Shown: positions 43,019-54,773, counted from the stretch's first letter. The stretch is DNA of 62,618 nt from Nocardia suismassiliense (GCF_900269665.1 NZ_LT985361.1:7951327-8013944), one strand, 5' to 3'. The notes: generated from the sequence alone by a model not told the origin. Numbers and translations: made by a program.

Positions 43019-43513
43019 ATGGCAGGAGCCTCGACCCCGGCGATCCGGACCCTGACGCAGGCCAAGATTTCCCATCGGGTGCACGCCTACAAGCACGACC
43101 CGCGCGCCGACTCCTACGGCACCGAGGCGGTGGACGCGCTGGCCGGTGAACTCGGGGTGACGGCGGCGCAGGTCTTCAAGACACTGGTGCTCGAACTGGC
43201 CAGCGGCTCGCTCGCGGTGGCCGTGCTTCCGGTGCCGAATACGTTGTCGCTCAAGGCCGCTGCGGCCGCGTTCGGGGTGCCGAAGGCGGCCATGGCCGAC
43301 AAGGTGAAGGCCGAACGCAGCACCGGATACGTGCTCGGCGGCATCTCCCCGCTCGGCCAGCGCAAGCCGTTGCCGACCGTGCTGGACGAGTCCGCGCTGT
43401 CCTGGGATCGCATCCTGTGCAGCGCCGGGCGGCGCGGGCTGGAGCTCGAGCTGGCGCCCGCCGACCTGATCCGGCTGACCTCGGCGGTGACCGCCACAGT
43501 GAGGACGACGTAA
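43019..43513 (+). CDS. ybaK: Cys-tRNA(Pro)/Cys-tRNA(Cys) deacylase YbaK
   Basis: 164 residues from ATG 43019. TQAKISHRVHAYKHDPRADS, then AQVFKTLVLELASG, STGYVLGGISPLGQRKPLPT and LDESALSWDRILCSAGRRGL, are the YbaK/EbsC editing domain. It hydrolyses mischarged Cys-tRNA(Pro) in trans. It is divergent from sigH. Confidence 0.92.
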   Translation: MAGASTPAIRTLTQAKISHRVHAYKHDPRADSYGTEAVDALAGELGVTAAQVFKTLVLELASGSLAVAVLPVPNTLSLKAAAAAFGVPKAAMADKVKAERSTGYVLGGISPLGQRKPLPTVLDESALSWDRILCSAGRRGLELELAPADLIRLTSAVTATVRTT

Positions 43514-43585
43514 TTCACTCGATTCGACACAATCTGTGCGTCAATGGACGGGCCAGATTCGTCCGACTCGAGGATGTGATGCGAA

Positions 43586-43900
43586 ATGCCCGCGCACCAG
43601 CGTGTACGCACCGTGATCGTCGCCCTGCTCGGAACTCTCGCCCTGTCCCTCGGCGCGGTGGCGCTGCAAGCCCCGACGGCCACCGCCGCACCGCCGACGG
43701 CGGCCCAGATCGACTTCCCCTTCGACGGCCTCGGCAAAGACGACGCCCCGAGCACGCCGAACGCCCCTAAGACAGACGAGAAGGCGGGCAAGGCCGAGAA
43801 GCTCGGCGGCACCGTGACCAGCAAGGTGATCGACCTGGTCACCGGCATCGTCAAGTGCGGCCTGAATATCGCCAGCCCCGCCGTGAAGTGCTCGATCTGA
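43586..43900 (+). CDS. small secreted protein of unknown function
   Basis: 104 residues. A basic start and hydrophobic segment (VRTVIVALLGTLALSLGAVA) end in ATAAPP, a typical signal-peptidase site. The mature part is Lys/Asp/Pro-rich, then IDLVTGIVKCGLNIASPAVK followed by CSI; two Cys near the C-terminus could form a disulfide. I do not recognise a family. It ends 23 bases from the convergent SRAP gene, across a GATCAGCTGATC palindrome. Confidence 0.65.
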   Translation: MPAHQRVRTVIVALLGTLALSLGAVALQAPTATAAPPTAAQIDFPFDGLGKDDAPSTPNAPKTDEKAGKAEKLGGTVTSKVIDLVTGIVKCGLNIASPAVKCSI

Positions 43901-43923
43901 TCAGCTGATCGGAGGCCGGGCGG

Positions 43924-44709
43924 TCAGAGCATGCTGATCTGCCCGGCTTCTTCCTGCTCGCTCACCTGCGCGAGCAGCTCGGGGCCATTGTTCTTGACGC
44001 TGTTCACCAGCGACGGCACCGGTCGCGCCACGATGCCCGCGATCACGTCTTCGCTGGGCGTCTCCAGCAGGCTCGACGGCGCTGGGTGGTCCGGGTCGAG
44101 CCAGGCGTCCCAGTGCTCCCTCGGCATCGGCAGCGGCATGCGATCGTGGATGCCCGTCAGATCGCCGATCGCGTCGGTGGTCAGGATGGTGCAGGACAGC
44201 AGTGGCTCGCTGTCGGGCAGCGACTTGTCCCGCCACACCGACCACAGCCCGGCCATATACAGCCGCGAGCCGTCCTCCCGGGCCATGAAGAAGGGCTTCT
44301 TGGCCACCTTGCCCTTGGCCGCCGGGTCCGGCTCGACCACCCACTCGTACCAGCCGTCCATCGGCACCAGACAGCGCCGGTACTTCACCGCGTCCCGGAA
44401 CGACGGGGTGGTCGCGGCCTTGTCGGCGCGGGCATTGAACAGCGGCTTGCCCTTCACCGGCACGCCGGGTTCGGCGACCTTGGTCCACACCGGGATCAGG
44501 CCCCAGCGCATCCGCCGCAGCCGCAGTTTGGGCTCATCGTCTTTGTGGCCGTGCTCGTGCCGCTCCACCACGGTGAGGATCTGGGTGGTCGGCGCCACGT
44601 TGTAATTGGTGAAATTGCCCGAGCCCGGCGTGCTTTCGGTTTCATCGATCGCATCCAGCTCGACCGCGAGCCGGCCGGGGTCTGTCGTGGTCGCATATCG
44701 TCCGCACAT
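43924..44709 (-). CDS. SOS response-associated peptidase (SRAP/YedK/HMCES)
   Basis: 261 residues from ATG 44709. The protein begins MCGRYA, where Cys2 (the N-terminal residue after Met removal) forms the thiazolidine crosslink to abasic DNA. PLFNARADKAATTPSFRDAV, MDGWYEWV, and TTDAIGDLTGIHDRMPLPMP with its conserved His are all present. It shields abasic sites in single-stranded DNA. No LexA-type box is visible upstream. Confidence 0.94.
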   Translation of the reverse strand: MCGRYATTTDPGRLAVELDAIDETESTPGSGNFTNYNVAPTTQILTVVERHEHGHKDDEPKLRLRRMRWGLIPVWTKVAEPGVPVKGKPLFNARADKAATTPSFRDAVKYRRCLVPMDGWYEWVVEPDPAAKGKVAKKPFFMAREDGSRLYMAGLWSVWRDKSLPDSEPLLSCTILTTDAIGDLTGIHDRMPLPMPREHWDAWLDPDHPAPSSLLETPSEDVIAGIVARPVPSLVNSVKNNGPELLAQVSEQEEAGQISML

Positions 44710-44916
44710 ATCTCGATACTTCCACCTCCCACCGACACTCTCATGGACAATTGATCCATAGCTGGTGACCAGTTGAGAGTTTTGACCTAACATTCTCTCA
44801 GAGGATGGGTGGTCGCTGTGCCCGTCCGCTGACGCATGCGCCCCGACCGGCCACCGCCAGGAGCAACCGGGATCGACGTCGTCCCGAGCAATCACCGGCA
44901 AGAGGAGAGACTCACC

Positions 44917-46425
44917 GTGACTTCCACCGACATCAAACCGGCCGACAACGATACGGCGCTCACGTCGGTCAATCCGGCGACGGGCGAGGTCATCGGCACC
45001 TACCCGATCGCGGACGAGGACGCGGTGCGCGCGGCCGTGGCGAAGGCCCGCACGGCCGCCGCCACCTGGGGCGCGTTGAGCTACGACGAGCGCAAGACGC
45101 ACCTGCTGCGCTGGTCGAGCCGGCTGGTCGCGGACTCCGACGAGTTCTGCCGGCTGATCCACGCCGAGAACGGCAAGCCACTCGACGACGCCTTCCTCGA
45201 GCTGATGCTCGCGCTCGAGCACATCGCCTGGGCGGCCAAGAACGCCAAGAAGGTGCTGTCGCCCAAGAAGGTCTCCCCCGGCGCGTTCATGGCGAACTTC
45301 GCCGCCAGGGTCGAGCAGCGCCCGCTCGGCGTGGTCGGCGTGATCGGCCCGTGGAACTACCCGGTCTACACCCCTAACGGCTCGATCGGCTACGCGCTCG
45401 CCGCGGGCAACACCGTGGTGTTCAAGCCGAGCGAGTACTCCACCGGCATCGGCAACTTCCTGGCCGAGGCGTTCGCCAAGGCCAACCCCGACCTGCCCGA
45501 GGGCGTGTTCAGCACCATCAACGGCTACGGCGCCACCGGCGCGGCGCTGGTCAAGTCGGGCGTCGACAAGCTCGCGTTCACCGGCTCCACCGCGACCGGC
45601 AAGCGCATCATGGCCGCCGCCGCCGAGAATCTCACCCCGGTGCTGCTCGAATGCGGCGGCAAGGACGCGGTGATCGTCGCGGGTGACGCGGACGTGAAGG
45701 CCGCCGCCGACGCGGTCGCCTGGGGCGCCACCGCCAACAGTGGCCAGACCTGCGCGGGCGTAGAGCGGGTGTACGTCGACCGGTCGGTGCGCGACGAGTT
45801 CGTCGCCGAGGTGAAGAAGATCTTGGAGAAGGTCGGCCCCGGTTCGGGCGCCGACGCCTCCTACGGCCCGATGACCATGCCGAGCCAGGTCGATATCGTG
45901 CGCCGCCACATCGAGTCCGCGCTGAAGAACGGCGGCACCGCCGTGCTCGGCGGCCCCGAATCGGTGAAGGCGCCGTTCATCGAGCCGGTGGTGCTGGTCG
46001 ACGTGGACGAGAAATCCGAAGCGGTGCAGGAGGAAACCTTCGGCCCGACGGTCACCATCCGCACCGTGGACGGCGTGGACGAGGCGGTCGAGCTGGCCAA
46101 CAGCTCCAAGTACGGGCTGTCCTCGGCGGTGTACTCCAAGAAGAACGGCCTGGAGATCGCGCGCAGGCTGCACGTCGGCGCCACCTCGGTGAACTCGGTG
46201 CTCGCCTTCGCCGCCATCCCCGGCCTGCCGTTCGGCGGCGTCGGCGATTCCGGCATCGGCCGCATCCACGGCGAGCCCGGCCTGCGCGAATTCGCCCGCC
46301 CGCACTCGATCGCGGTGCAGCGCTTCGCGATTCCCGGTATGGCGCTGCTCAGCTACTCGCGCACCCAGTCCACCATGAAGCTGCTGCGCAAGCTGGTTCC
46401 GTTCCTGCACGGCCGGCACAAGTAA
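44917..46425 (+). CDS. aldehyde dehydrogenase family protein
   Basis: 502 residues from GTG 44917, with AGAGGAGAG nine bases upstream. The NAD(P)-binding GPWNYP, KPSEYS and FTGSTATGKRI motifs, the general base Glu in LLECGGKDAVIV and the catalytic Cys in NSGQTCAGVERVYV are present, as is EETFGPTV. The C-terminus has a hydrophobic extension (FAIPGMALLSYSRTQSTMKL), suggesting membrane association and a long-chain or lipophilic aldehyde; that is inference. Confidence 0.92.
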   Translation: MTSTDIKPADNDTALTSVNPATGEVIGTYPIADEDAVRAAVAKARTAAATWGALSYDERKTHLLRWSSRLVADSDEFCRLIHAENGKPLDDAFLELMLALEHIAWAAKNAKKVLSPKKVSPGAFMANFAARVEQRPLGVVGVIGPWNYPVYTPNGSIGYALAAGNTVVFKPSEYSTGIGNFLAEAFAKANPDLPEGVFSTINGYGATGAALVKSGVDKLAFTGSTATGKRIMAAAAENLTPVLLECGGKDAVIVAGDADVKAAADAVAWGATANSGQTCAGVERVYVDRSVRDEFVAEVKKILEKVGPGSGADASYGPMTMPSQVDIVRRHIESALKNGGTAVLGGPESVKAPFIEPVVLVDVDEKSEAVQEETFGPTVTIRTVDGVDEAVELANSSKYGLSSAVYSKKNGLEIARRLHVGATSVNSVLAFAAIPGLPFGGVGDSGIGRIHGEPGLREFARPHSIAVQRFAIPGMALLSYSRTQSTMKLLRKLVPFLHGRHK

Positions 46426-46471
46426 GTACACCGCCCGCGTGTCCGGCCGGATGATGGGCGAAGATGGACAG

Positions 46472-47764
46472 GTGAGTTTCTGGCCAGCGCCCCATGTCGA
46501 TGTCCCTGTGCACGCGACCGTGACCCTGCCTGGATCGAAGTCGATCACGAACCGGGCATTGATCCTGGCCGCCTTGGCCGACGGGCCGTCGACGCTGTCC
46601 GGCGCGCTGCGCAGCCGGGATACCAATCTGATGATCGCGGCCCTGTGCGCACTGGGCACGGGTATCGAGGGTGACGGTGACACGCTCACCGTCACCCCGG
46701 CCCCGTTGCGCGGCGGCACCGTCGACTGCGGGCTCGCGGGCACCGTGATGCGTTTCCTGCCGCCGGTGGCCACGCTCGCCGCGGGCGAGGTGGCCTTCGA
46801 CGGTGACGCGCAGGCCAGGGTGCGCCCGCTCAGCACCATCCTGGACGCGCTGCGCGGTCTCGGCGCCGACATCGACGGCGATGCGCTGCCGTTCCGGGTG
46901 CACGGCAAGGGCGCGCTGCGCGGTGGCACGGTGACCATCGACGCCTCCGGGTCCTCCCAGTTCGTGTCCGGGCTGCTGCTGTCGGCGGCGCGGTTCGACG
47001 AGGGCCTGATCGTGCACCACGACGGCAAGGCCCTGCCGTCCATGCCGCACATCGAGATGACCGTGGAGATGCTCCGCCGGGCCGATGTCCAGGTACAGGC
47101 GCCTGAGCACAGCCGCAAGGCGCAGACCTGGGAGGTTTCGCCCGGCCCTATCCGCGCGGTGGACTGGGACGTCGAGCCGGATCTGTCCAACGCGACCCCG
47201 TTCCTGGCGGCCGCCGCCGTCACCGGCGGCGAGGTGAAGATCCCGCACTGGCCGCGGCTGACCACCCAGCCCGGCGACGTGATCCGCGAGATCCTGGTGC
47301 GCATGGGCGCCGAGGCGCGGGTCTTCGACGGCGTGCTGACCGTGCAGGGCCCCGACCGCCTGGCCGGCATCGACATCGACCTGCACGACGTCGGCGAACT
47401 GACCCCGACCGTCGCAGCCCTTGCGGCACTGGCCGATTCGCCGTCGCACCTGCGCGGCATCGCGCACCTGCGCGGGCACGAGACCGACCGGCTGGCCGCG
47501 CTGTCCACCGAGATCAACCGGCTCGGCGGCAAGGTCACCGAGACCGAGGACGGACTCGAGATCGAGCCCGCCGAATTGCACGGCGGCCGTTGGCATTCCT
47601 ACGCCGACCACCGAATGGCCACCGCCGGAGCGATTCTCGGGCTGCGGGTGCCCGGCATCGAGATCGAGGACATCGGCACCACGGCCAAGACGCTGCCGAA
47701 TTTCGTTGCGCTGTGGGAGCGGATGCTCGATCCGACGCGCTCCGATCAGGAGGCGGCGCACTGA
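46472..47764 (+). CDS. aroA: 3-phosphoshikimate 1-carboxyvinyltransferase (EPSP synthase)
   Basis: 430 residues from GTG 46472; earlier in-frame starts at 46439 and 46451 lack ribosome-binding sites and family similarity. VTLPGSKSITNRALILAALA, LAGTVMRFLPP, SGSSQFVSGLLLSAARF, LRGHETDRLAAL and YADHRMATAGAILGL are the enzyme's signatures. It makes EPSP in the shikimate pathway. Its stop overlaps the rsgA start. Confidence 0.95.
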   Translation: MSFWPAPHVDVPVHATVTLPGSKSITNRALILAALADGPSTLSGALRSRDTNLMIAALCALGTGIEGDGDTLTVTPAPLRGGTVDCGLAGTVMRFLPPVATLAAGEVAFDGDAQARVRPLSTILDALRGLGADIDGDALPFRVHGKGALRGGTVTIDASGSSQFVSGLLLSAARFDEGLIVHHDGKALPSMPHIEMTVEMLRRADVQVQAPEHSRKAQTWEVSPGPIRAVDWDVEPDLSNATPFLAAAAVTGGEVKIPHWPRLTTQPGDVIREILVRMGAEARVFDGVLTVQGPDRLAGIDIDLHDVGELTPTVAALAALADSPSHLRGIAHLRGHETDRLAALSTEINRLGGKVTETEDGLEIEPAELHGGRWHSYADHRMATAGAILGLRVPGIEIEDIGTTAKTLPNFVALWERMLDPTRSDQEAAH

Positions 47765-48777
47765 GGAAGCGCGAGTACGACGAATCCGACGTCCGGGTGC
47801 GCCCGGGCAAGAGTTCGCGTCCCCGCACGAAAACCCGTCCGCAGCACAATGATGCGGAATCCGCGATGGTCGTCGCGGTGGATCGCGGCCGCTGGGGCTG
47901 TGTGCTCGGCGGCGACCCGAACCGGCACATCGTCGCCATGCGCGCCAGGGAACTGGGGCGCACCCCGATCGTGGTCGGCGATCAGGTCGACGTGGTCGGC
48001 GATCTGTCCGGCCGGCCCGACTCGCTCGCCCGCATCGTGCGGGTGACCGACCGCCGAACGGTGTTGCGGCGCACCGCCGATGACACCGATCCGTTCGAGC
48101 GCATCGTGGTCGGCAATGCCGAACAACTGTTCATGGTGGTCGCCCTGGCCGACCCGCCGCCGCGCACCGGCTTCGTCGAACGCTGCATGGTCGCCGCGTA
48201 CGCCGGCGGGCTGCACCCGGTGCTGTGCCTGACCAAACACGATCTGGCCGCCGAGTCCGAGTTCGCCGCCGCCTTCGAGGATCTCGACCTCACCATCGTC
48301 TACGGCGGCGTCGACGACCCACTGGAGCCGGTGCTCGAACTGCTCACCGGACGGCTCACCGCGTTCATCGGCCACTCCGGCGTCGGCAAGTCGACGCTGG
48401 TGAATCGCCTTGTGCCGGACGCGTATCGGGCCGTCGGCGAGGTGTCCGGCGTCGGCAAGGGCAAACACACCTCCACCCAATCCGTCGCGCTGCCGCTGCC
48501 CGACGGTGGGTGGGTCATCGATACCCCGGGTATCCGCTCGTTCGGCCTGGCCCACATCACCCCCGACGACGTGGTCGCCGCCTTCAGCGACCTCGCCGCC
48601 GCCATCGAGGACTGCCCCCGCGGCTGCACCCACCTCGGGCCGCCCGCCGACCCCGAGTGCGCGCTGGACAAACTGCCCGGCAAAGAGCGCCGGGTGGCCG
48701 CCATCCGGCTGCTGCTCACCGCGCTCAACTCCAATGAGCACTGGCAGAACAACAGCGGCCCGCGGCCGATCGACTAG
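47761..48777 (+). CDS. rsgA: ribosome small-subunit-dependent GTPase RsgA
   Basis: 338 residues. I place the start at CTG 47761: an exact AGGAGG lies seven bases upstream, the codon overlaps the aroA stop as CTGA, and the protein then begins LRKREYDESDVRVRPGKSSR, like the mycobacterial homologue. The GTPase is circularly permuted: LCLTKHDLA (G4) precedes GHSGVGKSTLVNRL (G1) and DTPGIRSFGL (G3). The C-terminal zinc motif CPRGCTHLGPPADPEC is intact. It acts late in 30S maturation. Confidence 0.93.
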   Translation: MRKREYDESDVRVRPGKSSRPRTKTRPQHNDAESAMVVAVDRGRWGCVLGGDPNRHIVAMRARELGRTPIVVGDQVDVVGDLSGRPDSLARIVRVTDRRTVLRRTADDTDPFERIVVGNAEQLFMVVALADPPPRTGFVERCMVAAYAGGLHPVLCLTKHDLAAESEFAAAFEDLDLTIVYGGVDDPLEPVLELLTGRLTAFIGHSGVGKSTLVNRLVPDAYRAVGEVSGVGKGKHTSTQSVALPLPDGGWVIDTPGIRSFGLAHITPDDVVAAFSDLAAAIEDCPRGCTHLGPPADPECALDKLPGKERRVAAIRLLLTALNSNEHWQNNSGPRPID

Positions 48778-48788
48778 CCGCCCGGCAG

Positions 48789-48805
48789 CTGGGGACTTTC
48801 CCCAG
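48789..48805. terminator. small hairpin between convergent rsgA and NTF2-like genes
   Basis: A 7-bp stem CTGGGGA/TCCCCAG around a CTT loop, 12 bases after the rsgA stop. Confidence 0.45.
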
Positions 48806-48838
48806 GGTGCAGCGGGTTCGCTCAGCCGCCTGCCGCAC

Positions 48839-49240
48839 TCAACTGCGCAGTGCTTCGGCGGATCGGTCCTGCCCGTCCGGCTGACCGGGAGCGAACGGCC
48901 ACTCCTCGAACCAGGTGCAGCGACCTTCCCCGTCGAAGCGCAGCACCCATAGGTCGCGCCAGCGCGCCGGTTGGCCGGGGTATTCGACCTCCGCCCGAAC
49001 GACGGCGGTCAGTCCATCCACGGCAACCACCTCGGGCTCCATCGAGAACGTCTCGTCCGGCCCGTCCCGCCCGGCCTCCCAGAATTTCGCCAGCGCGGGT
49101 AGCCCGGTGAGCGGTTCGGCCCACGGGGAGACTTGGTATCCGACTTCGGGGGCGAAGAGGTCGCCGAGCTTGTCCGTGCCCGGCGATCGCCAGGCCCGTT
49201 CATATTCGCTGACCCATGCCTCAACTGTGCTTCGGTCCAC
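48839..49240 (-). CDS. NTF2-like (SnoaL/YybH) family protein
   Basis: 133 residues from GTG 49240; the start is uncertain as no ribosome-binding site is seen. TVEAWVSEYERAWRSPGTDK, then FAPEVGYQVSPWAEPLTGLP and RDLWVLRFDGEGRCTWFEEW, give the cone-shaped NTF2-like fold. Such proteins bind or isomerise small molecules; none is indicated. The 332 bases upstream hold a large dyad. Confidence 0.8.
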   Translation of the reverse strand: MDRSTVEAWVSEYERAWRSPGTDKLGDLFAPEVGYQVSPWAEPLTGLPALAKFWEAGRDGPDETFSMEPEVVAVDGLTAVVRAEVEYPGQPARWRDLWVLRFDGEGRCTWFEEWPFAPGQPDGQDRSAEALRS

Positions 49241-49317
49241 CCAGAAAAAGTACGCCTCTTCGACAACCGCCACGCGGATTCCGCCGCAAAGAGAGCCACA
49301 CCGGCCCGCACCGATCA

Positions 49318-49391
49318 GCCGCACACGTCCTGATTTCCCGCATACGGAATCGCATGCGAAACCCTATGCGGGAAGTCGAAAGGTGTGCGGC
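49318..49391. repeat. 74-bp symmetric composite palindrome
   Basis: Outer arms GCCGCACAC/GTGTGCGGC (9 bp), inner arms TTCCCGCATA/TATGCGGGAA (10 bp) and a central CGCATGCG. The spacers match in length on both sides (8 and 6 bases) but not in sequence. The layout is 9-8-10-6-8-6-10-8-9. The arms are perfect. Confidence 0.85.
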
Positions 49392-49483
49392 CGACCGGGT
49401 TCTCCAGCGGCGCACGCAACCCGGGCTATTCCATGGACAACTGATCTCGCGAGCACATGGGTAACTCGCCGGGTACAGGCTTA

Positions 49484-49511
49484 GGCGGCCGCCGATTTAC
49501 CGGCGGCCGCC
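49484..49511 (-). terminator. secA terminator hairpin
   Basis: An 11-bp all-GC stem (49484-49494 with 49501-49511) and a 6-base loop, 61 bases beyond the secA stop codon. Confidence 0.75.
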
Positions 49512-49572
49512 AACGTCACTGCCGTCGCGCCTGAGTCTGGCCTGAATACGCGGAGAGGCGGGACAGTACGCG

Positions 49573-52425
<2,853 letters not shown>

Positions 52426-52630
52426 GGGTCTCGTCAGTCCTCTGGTCGGTGTGTCATTCGTGTCGTCGTCGGCGCCGGGCCGAGGGGTGGACTCACGGCC
52501 GGCGTGCGGGTTCGCGCTACGAGTGCGGAATCCGCTGCACGCTTCATGGTAATGCGGCGCCGTACGTCAGTGCCGACGAGCAGCGCCGTTCGGCAACATC
52601 AGCCCGTGGCCGTGTCGTCCGCCCTGGTAC

Positions 52631-53167
52631 TCACAGTACGCGGAAGGCGGTCAGCTGCCAGCCGGCCCGGTGCAACACCACGCAAGCGGCCACTGCGAAC
52701 TCCCGATTCCCGCGCTGATATCTGCCGTACACCTCGGCGGTGTTCGGGCCGGTCAGCTCGACCCCGAGCTTGGTCAGCAGGGCCGGACCGAGTTTGCGGC
52801 CCGGCGGCGCCGACCGCGCCAGCGTCTCGATCGCGGCGAGCACCGACGGCGCGGCGAGCCTGCGCAACTGGACCGCGGGGCGGCGGCCGTCCAGCACCTC
52901 AAGCACCAGCCGTAGCGAACTTTCCGCGAATCGGCTTGCGGCCGAACCTGTTTCGCCATCCCTGCCGTACGATGGAGGGCGACCGTCGTGCCGGGCGCGT
53001 CGCTCCGCCGCCCGACTGGTCGACCCGCTATGCGACGGCATGCGACGGTGACAGGGCAGCGCGGCTCGTGGCGACAACGCCTCCGATCGAGGGCGGCCCG
53101 GCCGAGCACCATCCAGCGGTGGCTCGAGCCGTGGCGCGGGCGAAAGCGATGGTCGTCGACTGTGCAT
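52631..53167 (-). CDS. Rv3235-family protein
   Basis: 178 residues from ATG 53167, which has AGGGGG seven bases upstream; ATG 53041 would give 136 residues. The N-terminal ~75 residues are basic and probably disordered. The conserved C-terminal part reads RLVLEVLDGRRPAVQLRRLA, then AAIETLARSAPPGRKLGPAL and EVYGRYQRGNREFAVAACVV. The family occurs beside secA in actinobacteria and its function is unknown. Confidence 0.75.
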   Translation of the reverse strand: MHSRRPSLSPAPRLEPPLDGARPGRPRSEALSPRAALPCHRRMPSHSGSTSRAAERRARHDGRPPSYGRDGETGSAASRFAESSLRLVLEVLDGRRPAVQLRRLAAPSVLAAIETLARSAPPGRKLGPALLTKLGVELTGPNTAEVYGRYQRGNREFAVAACVVLHRAGWQLTAFRVL

Positions 53168-53350
53168 CCGGTGTCCCCCTGTGTTCGAATCGAGCTCCCC
53201 TGACTCGAGGCAGACAGCTTGCCACGGAAGCCGCAGCGGGTAAAGGGGAACGCCGATTTCACCGAATAAGCCACAGCGGAGCAGCTGAACCCTTGTGGCA
53301 GCAGCACAATAGGCGTGAGGCGGCATCGAAAAAAGGGAGCATCGGGCAGC

Positions 53351-54763
53351 GTGATCACGAGACTGACGCCGCAGGACGCGTCCTTCTATCGGCTCGAGTC
53401 GAGCAGCAACCCGATTCATATCGGCGCCCTCGCGATCGTCCGGAATGCCGAGCACGGCGCCGATCCCGTGCTGGACTACGACCGGCTGGTCGATCTGGTC
53501 GAGGCGAGGCTCGCGCTGGTCCCCCGCTATCGCCGCAAGGTGGTGGAGATCCCGTTCGCCCTGGGCCGCCCGGTCTGGGTGGAGGACAGCCAGTTCGACA
53601 TCACCTATCACATCCGTCGCTCGGCCCTGCCCACGCCGGGCACCGACGAGCAGCTGCACGATCTGGTCGCCAGGCTGGCCTCCCGGCCGCTGGATCAGAG
53701 CAGGCCGCTGTGGGAGATGTATCTGATCGAAGGCCTGTCCGACGGCCGCTGCGCGATCTTCACCAAGACGCACTCGGCCCTGGTCGACGGCGACACCGCG
53801 CTGGAGATCGGGCATGTGATCCTCGATACCGGGCCGTCGCCGCGCGAGCTGGCGAACAACGCCTGGCACGCGCCGCGTGAACCCAACGACGTGGAGCTGC
53901 TGGTCGGCGCGTTGACCCATCTGGCCGCGCAGCCGCGCGAGGCGCTGGAGGTGGCCAGGCACGCGAGCGGGCACGCCTTCGCGGTGATCGGCGCCGCGGG
54001 CCGGGCGGTGGACTCGGTGGTCTCGGCGGTGCGCGCGGCGACGACCGGCGCGCCGGACAGCCCGCTGAACGCGCGCCCCTCCCGCAACCGCCGCTTCGAT
54101 GTGGTGCGCACCGATCTCGAGGATTACCGCAAGATCCGCAAGCGGTTCGACTGCTCGATCAACGACGTCATCCTCGCCGTGGTCTCCGGTGCGCTGCGCA
54201 ATTGGCTGCTGTCGCGGGGTGAGACGCTCACCGAATCGACCACGTTGCGCGCGGTGGTGCCGATGTCGGTGTATGTCGAAGGGCCCGACAGCGATCAGCT
54301 GAAACCGGCCAGCGAGGTCTCCTCGTTCCTGATCGACCTGCCGGTGGGCGAACCCAATCCCGTCATGCGGCTTTCGCACATCTCGCACGCCACCGAGGCC
54401 AACGGCAAGCAGCATCGCGGCGTTCGCGCGCGCACCCTGGTGCACCTGGCCGGTTTCGCTCCGGCGAGCCTGCATGCCATGAGCGTGCGTGCGGCGAGTA
54501 CCTTCGCAGAGCACACGTTCAATCTGGTGATCACCAACGCACCGGGTCCGCAGACGCCGATGTTCATCGGCGGCGCGCGGATGCTGGAGATGTATCCGGT
54601 GTCGCCACTGCTGCGCAATCAGGCCTCGAGCATCGGGATCACGTCCTATGACGGACGCGTCTTCTACGGACTCAACGCCGACCGCGACGCGATGGCCGAC
54701 ATCGGCGTGCTGGCCGCGTCGGTGCGCGATTCCATGGAGGAGATGCTCGGTGCCTGCGTCTGA
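53351..54763 (+). CDS. wax ester synthase/diacylglycerol acyltransferase family protein with altered HHxxxDG motif
   Basis: 470 residues from GTG 53351. The WS/DGAT layout is intact: LTPQDASFYRLESSSNPIHI at the N-terminus, RPLWEMYLIEGL, NDVILAVVSGALRNWL, and VITNAPGPQTPMFIGGARML near the end. The active-site motif is usually HHxxxDG; here it is HSALVDG (His141-Ser142, Asp146-Gly147), so the second, catalytic His is Ser. Acyl-CoA:alcohol or diacylglycerol transfer may be lost or changed. The next gene begins 11 bases later. Confidence 0.9.
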   Translation: MITRLTPQDASFYRLESSSNPIHIGALAIVRNAEHGADPVLDYDRLVDLVEARLALVPRYRRKVVEIPFALGRPVWVEDSQFDITYHIRRSALPTPGTDEQLHDLVARLASRPLDQSRPLWEMYLIEGLSDGRCAIFTKTHSALVDGDTALEIGHVILDTGPSPRELANNAWHAPREPNDVELLVGALTHLAAQPREALEVARHASGHAFAVIGAAGRAVDSVVSAVRAATTGAPDSPLNARPSRNRRFDVVRTDLEDYRKIRKRFDCSINDVILAVVSGALRNWLLSRGETLTESTTLRAVVPMSVYVEGPDSDQLKPASEVSSFLIDLPVGEPNPVMRLSHISHATEANGKQHRGVRARTLVHLAGFAPASLHAMSVRAASTFAEHTFNLVITNAPGPQTPMFIGGARMLEMYPVSPLLRNQASSIGITSYDGRVFYGLNADRDAMADIGVLAASVRDSMEEMLGACV

Positions 54764-54773
54764 TCAGGAGAAA

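Larger units (their letters stand above)
49241..49572. other. 332-base intergenic region with dyad element and secA terminator
   Basis: There is no convincing gene. The region contains the 74-bp symmetric dyad (49318-49391) and the secA terminator hairpin (49484-49511). Short open frames on both strands here only reflect the palindrome. Confidence 0.6.

Noticed and set aside
44710..44916. LexA/SOS box between SRAP and the aldehyde dehydrogenase.
   Set aside because: No TCGAAC-N4-GTTCGA-like sequence is seen; only a CTGGT-G-ACCAG dyad of unknown meaning.
43924..47538. A continuous minus-strand open frame of about 1200 codons.
   Set aside because: Only its last 262 codons (SRAP) look real. 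The rest is antisense to the aldehyde dehydrogenase and aroA and reflects high third-position GC.
44742..49446. Near-identical 15-mers CATGGACAAYTGATC at 44742-44756 and 49432-49446.
   Set aside because: One-mismatch 15-mers are expected by chance many times in 60 kb, and there is no shared context.
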